A program made the translations under genes and the position numbers. From Burkholderia oklahomensis C6786 (GTDB lineage Bacteria; Pseudomonadota; Gammaproteobacteria; Burkholderiales; Burkholderiaceae): a stretch of DNA of 64,000 bases. Position 1 is the stretch's first letter; each line of letters opens with the position of its first letter. The stretch is taken from NCBI RefSeq assembly GCF_000959365.1, contig NZ_CP009555.1:682001-746000 (forward strand). Direction: 5' to 3'. The notes under the pieces were generated by a model that did no database searches, had not been told where the DNA came from, and saw nothing but the letters and a program-made list of their open reading frames with translations. Below are positions 53,430-61,697 of the stretch, piece by piece.

Positions 53430-54332
53430 TCAGCGCTTCTTATTGCTCGCCGGACGCGGAAATATATCGAGTCCGTGCGGAGACAGGACATTTTGCAGCC
53501 GGCGCAGCTGCTCAATCCCGGCGGCACCGCGCTCGAACGCGACGCCTACGATTAGGATGTCGATGATGGCCAGGTGCGCAATACAGGCGTCGCTCCCGAT
53601 ATACGCGTTGACCGATGCCGGCAACGCAAAAGTCAGCGGGATATCGCATTCGCCGGCAAGCGGTGTGCCGGGCTCACAGATTCCGATCACGACGGCGCCC
53701 CGTTCTCGGGCAACGCGCACCGCTTCCAACAGGAAAGGCATGCGTCCGAAGTGCGACACCGCGATCACCCCATCTCCGGGACTTAGCGTCGCAGCAGAAA
53801 ACATCTGCATATTGGCGTCGGTATAGGTTTGCGCCTGAATGCCGAATCGAAACAGTCTTGCTTGCGCATCCGCCGCGACGAAGCCCGACGTTGTGCCGAC
53901 GCCATAGCAGTCGACGCGGTGCGCACTGCCGAGCGCGCTGATCGCGCGCTTGATCTGTTCGCGGGGCAACTGGCGCTCGATGTCCAGCAGGATGTCGGCG
54001 GAACTGCGCAGTACCTTGCCGACAATTTCGTCGATCGAGTCGACCGCCGTAACGTTGCGATGCAGCGCTACGCTGCCCAGCGCCACTTGCTGGGCGACGC
54101 GCAGCTTGAAATCCCGCAGCCCGTGGAATCCCAGCGCCCTGCAGAACCGCACGACAGTGGGCTCGCTGACGCCGGCAAACACCGCGATCTCGTTCACATG
54201 CGCTTGCATCGCCCATTCGGGTTTGTCGAGGAACACCTTGGCGACCAACCGCTGGGCCGCCGCCAGGTCGGGTAGGCGGGCGTGAATCAAGCTGAACAAA
54301 TCGGAGTCGATATCCGTACTGGACATGCTCAT
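53430..54332 (-). CDS. RpiR/MurR-family transcriptional regulator (HTH + SIS)
   Basis: With the start at 54332 the protein has 300 residues. The N-terminal RpiR HTH covers about 10-90 (LVAKVFLDKPEWAMQAHVNEIAVFAGVSEPTVVRFCRALGFHGLRDFKLRVAQQ). A SIS sugar-phosphate-binding domain follows (about 135-270; DCYGVGTTSGFVAADAQARLFRFG; GDGVIAVSHFGRMPFLLEAVRVARERGAVVIGI). Such proteins repress or activate sugar catabolism genes in response to a sugar phosphate. It converges on the ATPase gene and is the obvious regulator of this locus. Starts further upstream (to 54539) remain possible. Confidence 0.92.
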   Translation of the reverse strand: MSMSSTDIDSDLFSLIHARLPDLAAAQRLVAKVFLDKPEWAMQAHVNEIAVFAGVSEPTVVRFCRALGFHGLRDFKLRVAQQVALGSVALHRNVTAVDSIDEIVGKVLRSSADILLDIERQLPREQIKRAISALGSAHRVDCYGVGTTSGFVAADAQARLFRFGIQAQTYTDANMQMFSAATLSPGDGVIAVSHFGRMPFLLEAVRVARERGAVVIGICEPGTPLAGECDIPLTFALPASVNAYIGSDACIAHLAIIDILIVGVAFERGAAGIEQLRRLQNVLSPHGLDIFPRPASNKKR

Positions 54333-54570
54333 CGCAGGTATATTGGGAACCGAGCGAGTAGACGGTCGCGATGGCCATGCGGAAATACCCCGCGCATTTT
54401 GCATGCTTTCCGCTGACCTCAGGAATTCGTTTATTGTAACTCGTCGGACGGTCGTATGTGTCGGCTCGAAGACCCTGGCGGCAGAAGTTTTGCGAAAGCG
54501 CGGGCCCGCGAAGCGTTTGATGGAGACCATATAAGTCATCCGGGTTGCGCAAGCATTACATCTCTATCGC

Positions 54571-55493
54571 TAAGAGACGGTTTCATAAAGACTGGTCGGC
54601 CTGCCGAAGGGTATTCCAGCAGATCAGGCAGCAACCGAGTTTGAGGAACGCGCCATGAATGTCGGCACGGCGCTCGAAACGAATGCGGAGACGACGGAAG
54701 TGATGCAGCCAGGCATGCGTGCGTTCGACGACCCAGCGATATTTGTCCAGGCCGCTGCCATGTTCGGTACGGCGCTTGGCGATCACCGGCTCGATGCCGC
54801 GATCGCGCAACGCTCGTCGATGTCGCTCGGAGTCGTAACCGCGATCGGCGTAGACCACGCGCGGTCTGCGCAGTGGGTGGCCGCGCAATCCGCGAATCGG
54901 CGGAATCGCGTCGATCAGCGGCAGCAATTGCGTGACATCGTTGACGTTCGCCCCGGTCAGGATCGCGGCGAGCGGGGTGCCGTTGGCGTCGGTGACGATG
55001 TGGTGCTTGGAACTGGGTCGCGCGCGATCGGTAGGGTTTGGCCCAGTTTTTGGCCTGCCCCAACGGCGCGAATCGATGATGAATCGACGGCGGCTCGCGA
55101 GAAGTCGATCTGGTCCGCTGCGCGCAGCTTTGCGAGCAAGTAGCTCGTGCAAGCGATCCCACACGCCGGCTGCTTGCCAATCGCGCAGCCGTCGCCAACA
55201 TGTCACGCCCGAGCCGCATCCCATCTCGGTCGACAGATCGCGCCAGCGCAGTCCGGTCTTGAGAACGAACAGGATGCCAGTCAGCGCGGCGCGATTCGAA
55301 ACAGGCAGGCGCGGCCCGGGTTTTTCTCGCGCCGTGGCTTGGGTGGCGGCAGTAACGGCTCAATCAGTGTCCACAATTCATCGTCGATGATCGGTTTGGC
55401 CATCTCCTCGGTCTCGGTTGTTCCGATGCCTGAGGTTAACAGCTCACCGCGAAAGTTAACAGCCCCACTTGGCCTTTTTGAAACCGTCTCTTA
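54571..55493 (-). mobile_element. IS5-family (IS427-like) element with terminal repeats
   Basis: TAAGAGACGGTTTCA at 54571-54585 is repeated inverted as TGAAACCGTCTCTTA at 55479-55493. The transposase inside is frameshifted, so the element is probably inactive. Confidence 0.88.
54583..55403 (-). pseudogene. IS5-family transposase, multiply frameshifted
   Basis: The start MAKPIIDDELWTLIEPLLPPPKP (55403) leaves its frame near 55315. Homology continues in another frame (LPVSNRAALTGILFVLKTGLRWRDLSTEMGCGSGVTCWRRLRDWQAAGVWDRLHELL), shifts again near 55140 (AKLRAADQIDFSRAAVDSSSIRAV) and resumes as KTGPNPTDRARPSSKHHIVTDANGTPLAAILTGANVNDVTQLLPL to the end. The Glu region KYRWVVERTHAWLHHFRRLRIRFER is intact. 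Confidence 0.88.
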
Positions 55494-55631
55494 AGCCCGT
55501 GCGGTTTGGCACGTTCGGCCGTTACACGCAGCCCCCTTTACCATCTTCAAGCCCCGAACAACCTTGGAGTTGGATCGCTGATGGTTGCACTTACGGTCAG
55601 CGCAATGCCGGGGGGATGCACGATGCTAGGA

Positions 55632-55931
55632 CTATTGAGTCCGAGTGATAAGGAAGTCGTCGCGATTACGACCCACAATCCAGCGAGGTGCTCTCCCGCG
55701 GCCACTCCATGTCGCCCCTGATAACGGATCACGGTATTTCTGGGTAGCGGGACCTCTTGGCGACCGCCGGATTTGCTTCGCGCTTGCGCCGAATACTTCG
55801 TCGGGCGTAATGCCAAATTCGAGAATGGTTGCGCGTAGCTTGGCAATCACAGCACTCGCTTCTTCCTTCCGTATCGCCTCAGCCTGCTGCTGCAATTGCC
55901 GGATTTGGTTTTGTAGCTCTTGAAAAGTCAT
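55632..55931 (-). CDS. H-NS histone-family protein
   Basis: The 99-residue protein starts MTFQELQNQIRQLQQQAEAIRKEEASAVIAKLRATILEFGI, the dimerisation coiled coil of H-NS-like proteins. It ends with the DNA-binding motif YRDPLSGATWSGRGRAPRWIVG (compare TWSGRGRxPxW). H-NS proteins silence A/T-rich foreign DNA, and this gene sits next to the low-GC glycosidase region. Being encoded on the island it may act as a stealth factor or tune the cargo; that is inference. Confidence 0.9.
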   Translation of the reverse strand: MTFQELQNQIRQLQQQAEAIRKEEASAVIAKLRATILEFGITPDEVFGASAKQIRRSPRGPATQKYRDPLSGATWSGRGRAPRWIVGRNRDDFLITRTQ

Positions 55932-56163
55932 CACTGTTGGTCCTCGAAGTAGATACCCCGGTTAAGGGAGGCACGGCTACGCCGCAAACCGACGTGACCA
56001 TTCATTCTAGAACTGCCGAATCGACTCCTGGATCATCATGAACACAGAACAGAACTAGAAACGAATCGCAATTGGCAATCGGAATTTAGAACAATCCGTA
56101 GCTCAACATGATAGCTAAGCGACATGACGAATTGAAAATGGGTCGTAAATGCCGTGTCCTTGA

Positions 56164-56436
56164 ATGCATCATAGCGCGACGATTCAAGGCATGGCAAGAG
56201 TCTCGCGAAAACTTGATAAGGATAGAAACCTTGTGTCGCTCGGCGCGGCGATTCGCGCTCGCCGCAAGGAGTTGGCGATATCGCAAGAAGCACTGGCCGA
56301 TTTTGCAGAGATTGACCGCTCGCACATGGGCAAGATTGAACGCGGTGAACGAAACGTTACCGTCATGAATATCGTCCGCATTGCGCGCGCAATGCAACTT
56401 CTTCCCTCCGAGCTACTGCGCAACGCCGGTTTGTAG
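56164..56436 (+). CDS. XRE-family (Cro/CI-type) regulator, right copy
   Basis: The 90-residue protein has the HTH LGAAIRARRKELAISQEALADFAEIDRSHMGKIERGERNVTVMNIVRIARAMQLLPSELL and closely resembles the left copy at 24778. A start at 56191 (MARVSRKLDKD) is also possible. It is convergent with the DUF927 gene. It probably regulates the island. Confidence 0.87.
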   Translation: MHHSATIQGMARVSRKLDKDRNLVSLGAAIRARRKELAISQEALADFAEIDRSHMGKIERGERNVTVMNIVRIARAMQLLPSELLRNAGL

Positions 56437-56485
56437 GCGCAAACAACACTAGCGTGCGCCGCCGCCCCCTCCCGCACGGCGGCGG

Positions 56486-56513
56486 CACAGTTCACAGTTC
56501 ACAGTTCACAGTT
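56486..56513. repeat. Four tandem copies of CACAGTT across the DUF927 stop codon
   Basis: The 7-base unit occurs four times in a row. The left island copy has a single unit at the same place. Because the stop codon lies within the array, copy number changes here would not alter the protein. Confidence 0.85.
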
Positions 56514-59382
56514 CGAGCGTGAAGATGGACGGACGAACGCGGTACACCATGAATTTCCCGTGGCCGGGGATGTACTCCTGCCGATACGGGTAGCCGTCGC
56601 TGCGCGGCATCAGCACGCCCCGCTTCATCAGTGCCTTGGCGACGATCTTGTGATCGAAGCCGGCGCACACGTCCTTGCGGAACACGGCCGCTTCGATCAG
56701 GTATTCCGTCTCGACGCTTTCTGCATCGTCGGCGCTCATCTTGCCGCCGAACTCGGCGTAATACTCGCGATCGGAAGCGATGGGCGTGCGGCGCTCGTCG
56801 CGCTTCACGTGCTGCTTGAAGCCCGCTCGATGCGGCACGTTGGGCCGATGGTCGTCCTGCGCCCGGTTCATCCACACGAAACGGTTGTCGCCGTGCGCGG
56901 CGAGGAAATGCTGTACCTGCCGCACGGCTTCCGCCTCGTCCGAATTGCCGGTCCCGCCACGCAGTTCGAGCCAGCCTTCGAAGCAGCGCCGCGCAGCCTC
57001 CACCGCTTCGCCCTGCGGCCAGCCGGTCAGCCCGTGCGCCGTCGCCAGCTCACCGGCCACTGCGACGAGGCAGAACCGCTTAGCGACGCGCGCGACCTGC
57101 GAATGCGAGCCGTCCGGCACCCATTGACCGACCAGCTCATCGACGCGGATGCGCAGATGCTCGGCCAGCTCGCCGGCCTGCGACGACGCCCACTCGATGA
57201 ACGCGGGGCCGGCCGTGCCGTAGTGCATGCCTGCGTGCCTCTCTAGATGCTCGATCAGCGCGGCCGGCGTCGGGAAGCCGTGCAGTTTCTCCACGACGCC
57301 CATTTCGCCGACCTCGGCCGGGATCGCGGGCAAACGCACCTCGATACCGCCTTTCATGGGCTTGTTGCCCTCGGCCATCAACGCGGACACGCTCTTTTCG
57401 CCGTTCGACAGGAACAGCAGCCGCCACGTCAGTACAGGCTTGGCCGAGCCGCTGCGAGACGCGCGGGCCTTGCCCGACTCATTCGCGAGCATGTAAATCA
57501 CATCGCCGACCAAACGCGGCTCGACCTGCCCGATTTCGTCGAGGATCAGCAGCGCGTCGCTATGCTGCGTGGCGACGGCTTCGAGCGCGTTGTCGGTCGC
57601 CTTCCAGCTGCGCACGTAGTCCGGCGAGCCGAACACGGACGCGGCGATGACGCCGCCCGTGGACTTGCCTTTCGACGTCGTGCCGAGCAAGTGAAACCCG
57701 CCCGACTGAAGCCCGGAGAAGTGCAGCAACGGACCAGCGAAGGCCGTAGCAACGCAGAACAGTAGCCGGCTATTGCCGACGCAGTAGGCCGCAACCTCGC
57801 GTTGCCAGTCGTCCAGCGTGCCGCGCTCTTTGAACTGGCTCTGGATCGGTGTGTCGGCCTGATAGATCAGCGCCTCTTTGCCGGTGCCGATGACGCGATC
57901 GGGCAGCACGAACGCGCCGTGATGCCAGCCGACGCGCGGCACACAGCGCACGCGCTCGTCCGGCTGCGCCATCTGCACATAGTTCGCGATCTGCGTGCGG
58001 GCGATCTGCGTGACGCCGAGCTTCACGCCCATATCGAGCAGCATGCGGCGCAGCTCCGTGCCGTCGCCGGCAAAGAGGCCGGCCGGCACCGCCCACCGTT
58101 TCAGGATGCCGTCGCGGTCCATGAATTCGAGCAGGTATCCCCATTCGCTGTTCATTTCGTTCCGCGTCTCCGCGATCACGTCGATCCGCGTGCTGACCCA
58201 ATGCGGCGGAAGCGGATCGCCCTGATTGTTGAAGCCGTGAAACCACACGCCCTTGTCGTCGACGACGAACCGCGACTTGCCGTCCTGCGCGCGGGCCGTT
58301 TTCGGGCGCTTGGCGGGCTTCGCGGCGGCTGGAGCGGTCTTGCCCTTGCTGGCATCCGCCGAGCCGGCCGGTGCGAGCGCAGCGCGCACGGCGGCGGCCA
58401 CCGCATCCGGGCCGAGGTGCGCAGCCAGGTCGTTGAAGTCGGTGCCGGCCGCCGGACGGTTCGGACCGAAGTCGGGCACCGCGACGATGCCGGCGACGGC
58501 CGCGGCCGCCGCGCGGGCCTTCGTCACGCCCGGATTGCCCTTTGTCGTGTGGTCGTCATCGGCGCACACGACGATGCGGGCGTCCGGATACTGGCCGCGC
58601 AGTGCCGTCGCGACCGCGTGCAGGTTGCCGGCGTCGAACGCGACGGCGGCCGGATAGCCCGTCGCGGCCGCGAGCGTCGCGCACGTGGCGTAACCCTCGC
58701 CGACCAGTACCGTGGACGGCGCGGAAGATAGCGGGCCGCCGATCAACGAGAAGCAGCCTGCCTTGCGACCGTTCGGCAGGTAGCGTTTCTGGCCGTCCGT
58801 CAGGATGAACTCCAGCGTCCACAGCTTGCCGTCCGCGTCACGCGCCGGGATGACGAGTGCGCCGTCACACGCGGCCGTGCCAATGCACAAGGCGCCGCGA
58901 TAGACACGCAGCGCGTCGACCGGGATGCGCTTGCGAACGAGGTACGGGTGATCGGCCGGCGCAGGCTCGGCCGCCGACCAGATCGATTCAGCGAGCGCCG
59001 ACGCGGTTTGCTGTTTCTCGGTCAGTTCGGCCAGCTCGGCCGCTTCGCGGGCCGCGCGCTCGGCTTTCTGCCGCTCGCGCTCCGCTGGATCGACCGGCTT
59101 CGCTCGATGCGCACGCGGATCGAAACCGCTTTGTTTGGCAAGGTGAAACAGCGTGTTGATGGTGATTTTGCCGCCCTTGAACGACTTCCACACATCGCGC
59201 GCGTCCTTCCCGTTGTAGTTCTGCGCGCCTTGGCTCCATTCGTTCCAGAGGGCGAAGCCCTCCTCGCCAAACTCGGCCTTGAGCGCCATCCCCACCTGAC
59301 TCCACGTGTCGCGGTCGTCGGGCGGAACATAGCCGAGCGCGACTCTCGCCCGCTCGAATTCGGACATGGGTGCGTTACTCAT
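56506..59382 (-). CDS. Island primase/helicase: PriCT-2, Toprim and DUF927 domains
   Basis: The 958-residue protein has a PriCT-2-like N-terminus (FERARVALGYVPPDDRDTWSQVGMALKAEFGEEGFALWNEWSQGA, 9-53), a Toprim-like domain (VLVGEGYATCATLAAATG, 226-242; VCADDDHTTKGNPG, 272-285) and a DUF927 helicase-type domain with Walker A GTTSKGKST (567-575) and Walker B LLILDEIGQVE. Such proteins start replication of P4-like satellites and islands. It is the last gene of a minus-strand run from the alpA-like gene. Its truncated sister lies at 25188. Confidence 0.93.
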   Translation of the reverse strand: MSNAPMSEFERARVALGYVPPDDRDTWSQVGMALKAEFGEEGFALWNEWSQGAQNYNGKDARDVWKSFKGGKITINTLFHLAKQSGFDPRAHRAKPVDPAERERQKAERAAREAAELAELTEKQQTASALAESIWSAAEPAPADHPYLVRKRIPVDALRVYRGALCIGTAACDGALVIPARDADGKLWTLEFILTDGQKRYLPNGRKAGCFSLIGGPLSSAPSTVLVGEGYATCATLAAATGYPAAVAFDAGNLHAVATALRGQYPDARIVVCADDDHTTKGNPGVTKARAAAAAVAGIVAVPDFGPNRPAAGTDFNDLAAHLGPDAVAAAVRAALAPAGSADASKGKTAPAAAKPAKRPKTARAQDGKSRFVVDDKGVWFHGFNNQGDPLPPHWVSTRIDVIAETRNEMNSEWGYLLEFMDRDGILKRWAVPAGLFAGDGTELRRMLLDMGVKLGVTQIARTQIANYVQMAQPDERVRCVPRVGWHHGAFVLPDRVIGTGKEALIYQADTPIQSQFKERGTLDDWQREVAAYCVGNSRLLFCVATAFAGPLLHFSGLQSGGFHLLGTTSKGKSTGGVIAASVFGSPDYVRSWKATDNALEAVATQHSDALLILDEIGQVEPRLVGDVIYMLANESGKARASRSGSAKPVLTWRLLFLSNGEKSVSALMAEGNKPMKGGIEVRLPAIPAEVGEMGVVEKLHGFPTPAALIEHLERHAGMHYGTAGPAFIEWASSQAGELAEHLRIRVDELVGQWVPDGSHSQVARVAKRFCLVAVAGELATAHGLTGWPQGEAVEAARRCFEGWLELRGGTGNSDEAEAVRQVQHFLAAHGDNRFVWMNRAQDDHRPNVPHRAGFKQHVKRDERRTPIASDREYYAEFGGKMSADDAESVETEYLIEAAVFRKDVCAGFDHKIVAKALMKRGVLMPRSDGYPYRQEYIPGHGKFMVYRVRPSIFTLEL

Positions 59383-59491
59383 AGGTTCCCACTAGACGCG
59401 CGTCGGTCGCCTTCCGATTAGTAGTCCATATCGGGCAAACAGCTACCCGACGCGCGAAGCATTGAATGATGCGATGCCTAGCGGTGCAGCG

Positions 59492-59818
59492 TCAGCCGGC
59501 CGCGCGAGGCACCGACAGAACCGCCCCGCCGGCCGTGACGTCGTTGCTGTAGACGTAGCGGCCGAGCCGCGACTCGCCGAGTGCGTCGTTGGCCGCCTCC
59601 AGCGCCGCGCCAATCGACGGCAGGGACGCACGGAACAGGCTCAGCACAAGCCAGTAGTCGTCATCGGACATGGCCTTGTCGGTCGCCCAATGCAGGCTGT
59701 CCAGCAGCTCCATTGCGTCACTGATCTGCGTACCGATACGGTTGCGATCGGGGCGGTTCACCTCGGCCACGAAGTGCGAGGCGAGCGGTTGCACGGCGTT
59801 TTTGTTCGTCTTTGCCAT
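59492..59818 (-). CDS. Small island protein, unknown function
   Basis: The 108-residue product starts MAKTNKNAVQPLASHFVAEVNRPDRNRIGTQISDAMELLDSLHWATDKAMSDDDYWLVLSLFRASLPSIGAALEAANDAL. It appears helical and has no motif I recognise. Position between the DUF927 gene and other short overlapping genes fits early island genes. Codon use matches the neighbours. Confidence 0.75.
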   Translation of the reverse strand: MAKTNKNAVQPLASHFVAEVNRPDRNRIGTQISDAMELLDSLHWATDKAMSDDDYWLVLSLFRASLPSIGAALEAANDALGESRLGRYVYSNDVTAGGAVLSVPRAAG

Positions 59819-59828
59819 GACCGTCTCC

Positions 59829-60176
59829 TCAGTGCGTTGTACGCGGTTCGCGCATGACCAGACCGAGCGCCGCGAACAGATGCTGTTGCACGCGCCCCAT
59901 CAGGCCGGCCGCGAACGCTTGGCGGCTGATCGACACGCGGTGCGCGTCGACGTCGCCCGCGTCCTGCATGGCGGCTTCCATACCGCGCGCGAACGCAGCG
60001 GCTTGATGCGCCGCGTAGTCGTGCAGCCGCACGTCGCCTTTCAGGTCGAGCCATGCGTCGGCGCAAATCGCGCCCAGGTCGACGGCGAATTGCAGCTCGA
60101 TCGGTGCGCCGGTATCCAGCGGCGGTGCGTTGTCGAATCCGTCGACAACCGCGGTTCGGATGCGCTGGTCAGTCAT
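59829..60176 (-). CDS. Small island protein, unknown function
   Basis: The ATG at 60176 gives 115 residues (MTDQRIRTAVVDGFDNAPPLDTGAPIELQFAVDLGAICADAWLDLKGD ... MGRVQQHLFAALGLVMREPRTTH). Its start overlaps the preceding gene by eight bases and it lies 10 bases before the next one, as in a tightly packed phage-like operon. No known domain is visible. Confidence 0.75.
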   Translation of the reverse strand: MTDQRIRTAVVDGFDNAPPLDTGAPIELQFAVDLGAICADAWLDLKGDVRLHDYAAHQAAAFARGMEAAMQDAGDVDAHRVSISRQAFAAGLMGRVQQHLFAALGLVMREPRTTH

Positions 60177-60381
60177 GGCACACCTCCGGCTGCGCGGTGC
60201 GGCGCATTTCGGCCGAATACCGGCTTGCAACGCTTTGCCCCATGTCGACGAGCGCTCGCTCGTAGGTGCCCTCCGCAAGATGCGAACGGACAGCATCGAA
60301 CAGGGCTTCGAGCTGGGCGAACTGATGGGCCGCACACATGGCGATCATCGTGACTTCGTTCGGCAGGCGGTATTTAGACAT
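60169..60381 (-). CDS. Small island protein, unknown function
   Basis: A 70-residue frame MSKYRLPNEVTMIAMCAAHQFAQLEALFDAVRSHLAEGTYERALVDMGQSVASRYSAEMRRTAQPEVCHD. Both ends overlap neighbouring genes by eight bases. The helical composition and overlaps support it as a real gene. The function is unknown. Confidence 0.7.
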   Translation of the reverse strand: MSKYRLPNEVTMIAMCAAHQFAQLEALFDAVRSHLAEGTYERALVDMGQSVASRYSAEMRRTAQPEVCHD

Positions 60382-60676
60382 GGCGCACCTCCAGAATCGA
60401 CGCGAGGAGTTGCCGGACGTCGACCGTGCAATCCAGCTCCGCTTCGCCGCGAATCGGCGTGAGGTTCCAGTCGTGGACGGCTGCATGCGTGAATTCGCCG
60501 AACCTCCGGCCGTAGACGCTGCGCCCCGAGACGGGGCCGCCCAAGATCCGCACGCGCCAATCGTGATCGGGCGTCGGACGAGCCGATGCCACCTCAACCA
60601 GCATGCCGATGCGAGCGCGTGCATCGCACTTCGTGACGATCGCCAGATCGCCAATCTTGCAGCGCAGCTCAGCCAT
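60374..60676 (-). CDS. Small island protein, unknown function
   Basis: The ATG at 60676 gives 100 residues: MAELRCKIGDLAIVTKCDARARIGMLVEVASARPTPDHDWRVRILGGPVSGRSVYGRRFGEFTHAAVHDWNLTPIRGE. The first half looks like a small beta-barrel (KIGDLAIV ... GMLVEV). It overlaps both neighbours by eight bases. Confidence 0.72.
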   Translation of the reverse strand: MAELRCKIGDLAIVTKCDARARIGMLVEVASARPTPDHDWRVRILGGPVSGRSVYGRRFGEFTHAAVHDWNLTPIRGEAELDCTVDVRQLLASILEVRHV

Positions 60677-60845
60677 GGCGCACCTCTGCACGGACGAGCG
60701 CTGCGATTGCGGCCGATGCCGCACCGGTTGCGTCGAGCGCGTCTTGATACGTGCTGGCCGTTGCCGCGTCGCGCAGTGCTGCGCGGACGATGGATCGAAT
60801 GAGGTGGGATTGCTGCCCGGTACGGGCGTGCGAGGGCTGGCGCAT
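60669..60845 (-). CDS. Small island protein, unknown function
   Basis: A 58-residue frame MRQPSHARTGQQSHLIRSIVRAALRDAATASTYQDALDATGAASAAIAALVRAEVRHG. AAGGAGG lies nine bases before its ATG, and that site falls in the 3' arm of a structured leader (60858-60940). Its translation may therefore be controlled by RNA folding. Confidence 0.65.
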   Translation of the reverse strand: MRQPSHARTGQQSHLIRSIVRAALRDAATASTYQDALDATGAASAAIAALVRAEVRHG

Positions 60846-60857
60846 TGAATGCGACCT

Positions 60858-60940
60858 CCTTGGACGGGTTGACGAACCCGGCCCCATCGCCAAATGGGGT
60901 GGCCGGGCACAAGGCAGGGTTGGCGAACCGGCGTCCAAGG
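60858..60940 (-). ncRNA. Cloverleaf-like structured RNA, possible C4-type antisense RNA/leader
   Basis: Outer arms CCTTGGACG (60858-60866) and CGTCCAAGG (60932-60940) are complementary. Between them are hairpins GGGTTGACGAACCC, a longer one with CCCCAT/ATGGGG and CCGG/CCGG arms (60877-60907), and GGTTGGCGAACC. On the minus strand the 3' arm covers the Shine-Dalgarno of the gene at 60845. The layout and sequence recall the C4 RNAs of P1/P4-type phages. The strand is inferred from the flanking genes. Confidence 0.5.
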
Positions 60941-61006
60941 GAACCGGCGTGCGCGAACGCACCCCCACCAAGGCCCGACCATAGAAGGCGCAAGGTGTAC
61001 GGACGT

Positions 61007-61030
61007 AAAAAAACCGCGCGAAGGCGGTTG
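61007..61030 (-). terminator. Rho-independent terminator, minus strand
   Basis: Read on the minus strand, AACCGC CTTCGC GCGGTT is followed by a run of T. It separates the alpA-like gene pair from the structured leader. The rest of 60941-61172 shows no gene I can support. Confidence 0.75.
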
Positions 61031-61172
61031 TCCGCCTTGGAGCATCTCCGGTCGCCAAACCGGGTCACTGTTGTCTCAGCGACGCGCACAGAATACCGCG
61101 CGATGCTGGACGACGCAAATCGCGACGCCCCTCGCCGTGTATCGCCTAGTGCAAAGCGACTTTGGGGGAGCA

Positions 61173-61697
61173 TCAGGCGGCCTCCCCCTTGAGCACAGCG
61201 GTCGCCAGCTTGAGCTGTTCGATATCCAGTCGCAAGCTGCCCTGCGCCAGTGATTGGCCGAGCGCGACGCCTCGCAGCAGGGCGCTAACTTGCAAACGGC
61301 GCGTCCCGTCCGTGCACTGCGCATCGATGTCGTTGTAAAGCGCGCGATAGGCTTTCCGCAGCTGTCGATACTGTCGACGACGATAGTTCGCCGAATCCTG
61401 TTCAGCAGCGGCGATCGCCTGGACGAACTTCTCGCAGGCGGTGCCAAGTTGCTTTGTCGTCAGACGCGGGGCTTCGAGCGCGAGCGTCGAGGCGAGCGTG
61501 ACGGCGATCGCTACGAGCTTCCCTGTGTCGTCGCCACGGTTCCAGAAGCAACCCTCGATGTCATCAAGGATTCCGGCGAGCTTGCGCAGTCGAGCGTCGC
61601 GGCAACGCACGAACGCGGCGTCGCGCGCCGTGACGGCCGCGCCCATCGCGCGACCATACGGGCCGCCGCGACTGATCAGCGGGGCATGCGCGCTCAT
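61173..61697 (-). CDS. Helical island protein, unknown function
   Basis: The ATG at 61697 gives 174 residues with long helical stretches (DDTGKLVAIAVTLASTLALEAPRLTTKQLGTACEKFVQAIAAAEQDSANYRRRQYRQLRKAYRALYNDIDAQ). Its start overlaps the stop of the alpA-like gene (ATGA), so they are coupled. No family is recognised. Confidence 0.78.
   Translation of the reverse strand: MSAHAPLISRGGPYGRAMGAAVTARDAAFVRCRDARLRKLAGILDDIEGCFWNRGDDTGKLVAIAVTLASTLALEAPRLTTKQLGTACEKFVQAIAAAEQDSANYRRRQYRQLRKAYRALYNDIDAQCTDGTRRLQVSALLRGVALGQSLAQGSLRLDIEQLKLATAVLKGEAA

Larger units (their letters stand above)
56078..56776. repeat. Right copy of the island-core duplication
   Basis: It matches 24690-25462 over the leader, the XRE gene and the end of the DUF927 gene. 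Here the DUF927 gene is full length and the spacer between the convergent genes is shorter (69 against 137 bases). Confidence 0.85.

Noticed and set aside
55506..55721. A 71-codon plus-strand frame between the IS5 element and the H-NS gene
   Set aside because: It overlaps the C-terminal coding part of the H-NS-family gene and shows no domain.
56461..56520. Possible CRISPR-like array at the CACAGTT repeats
   Set aside because: The units are contiguous 7-mers without spacers. No CRISPR array or cas gene was seen anywhere in the window.
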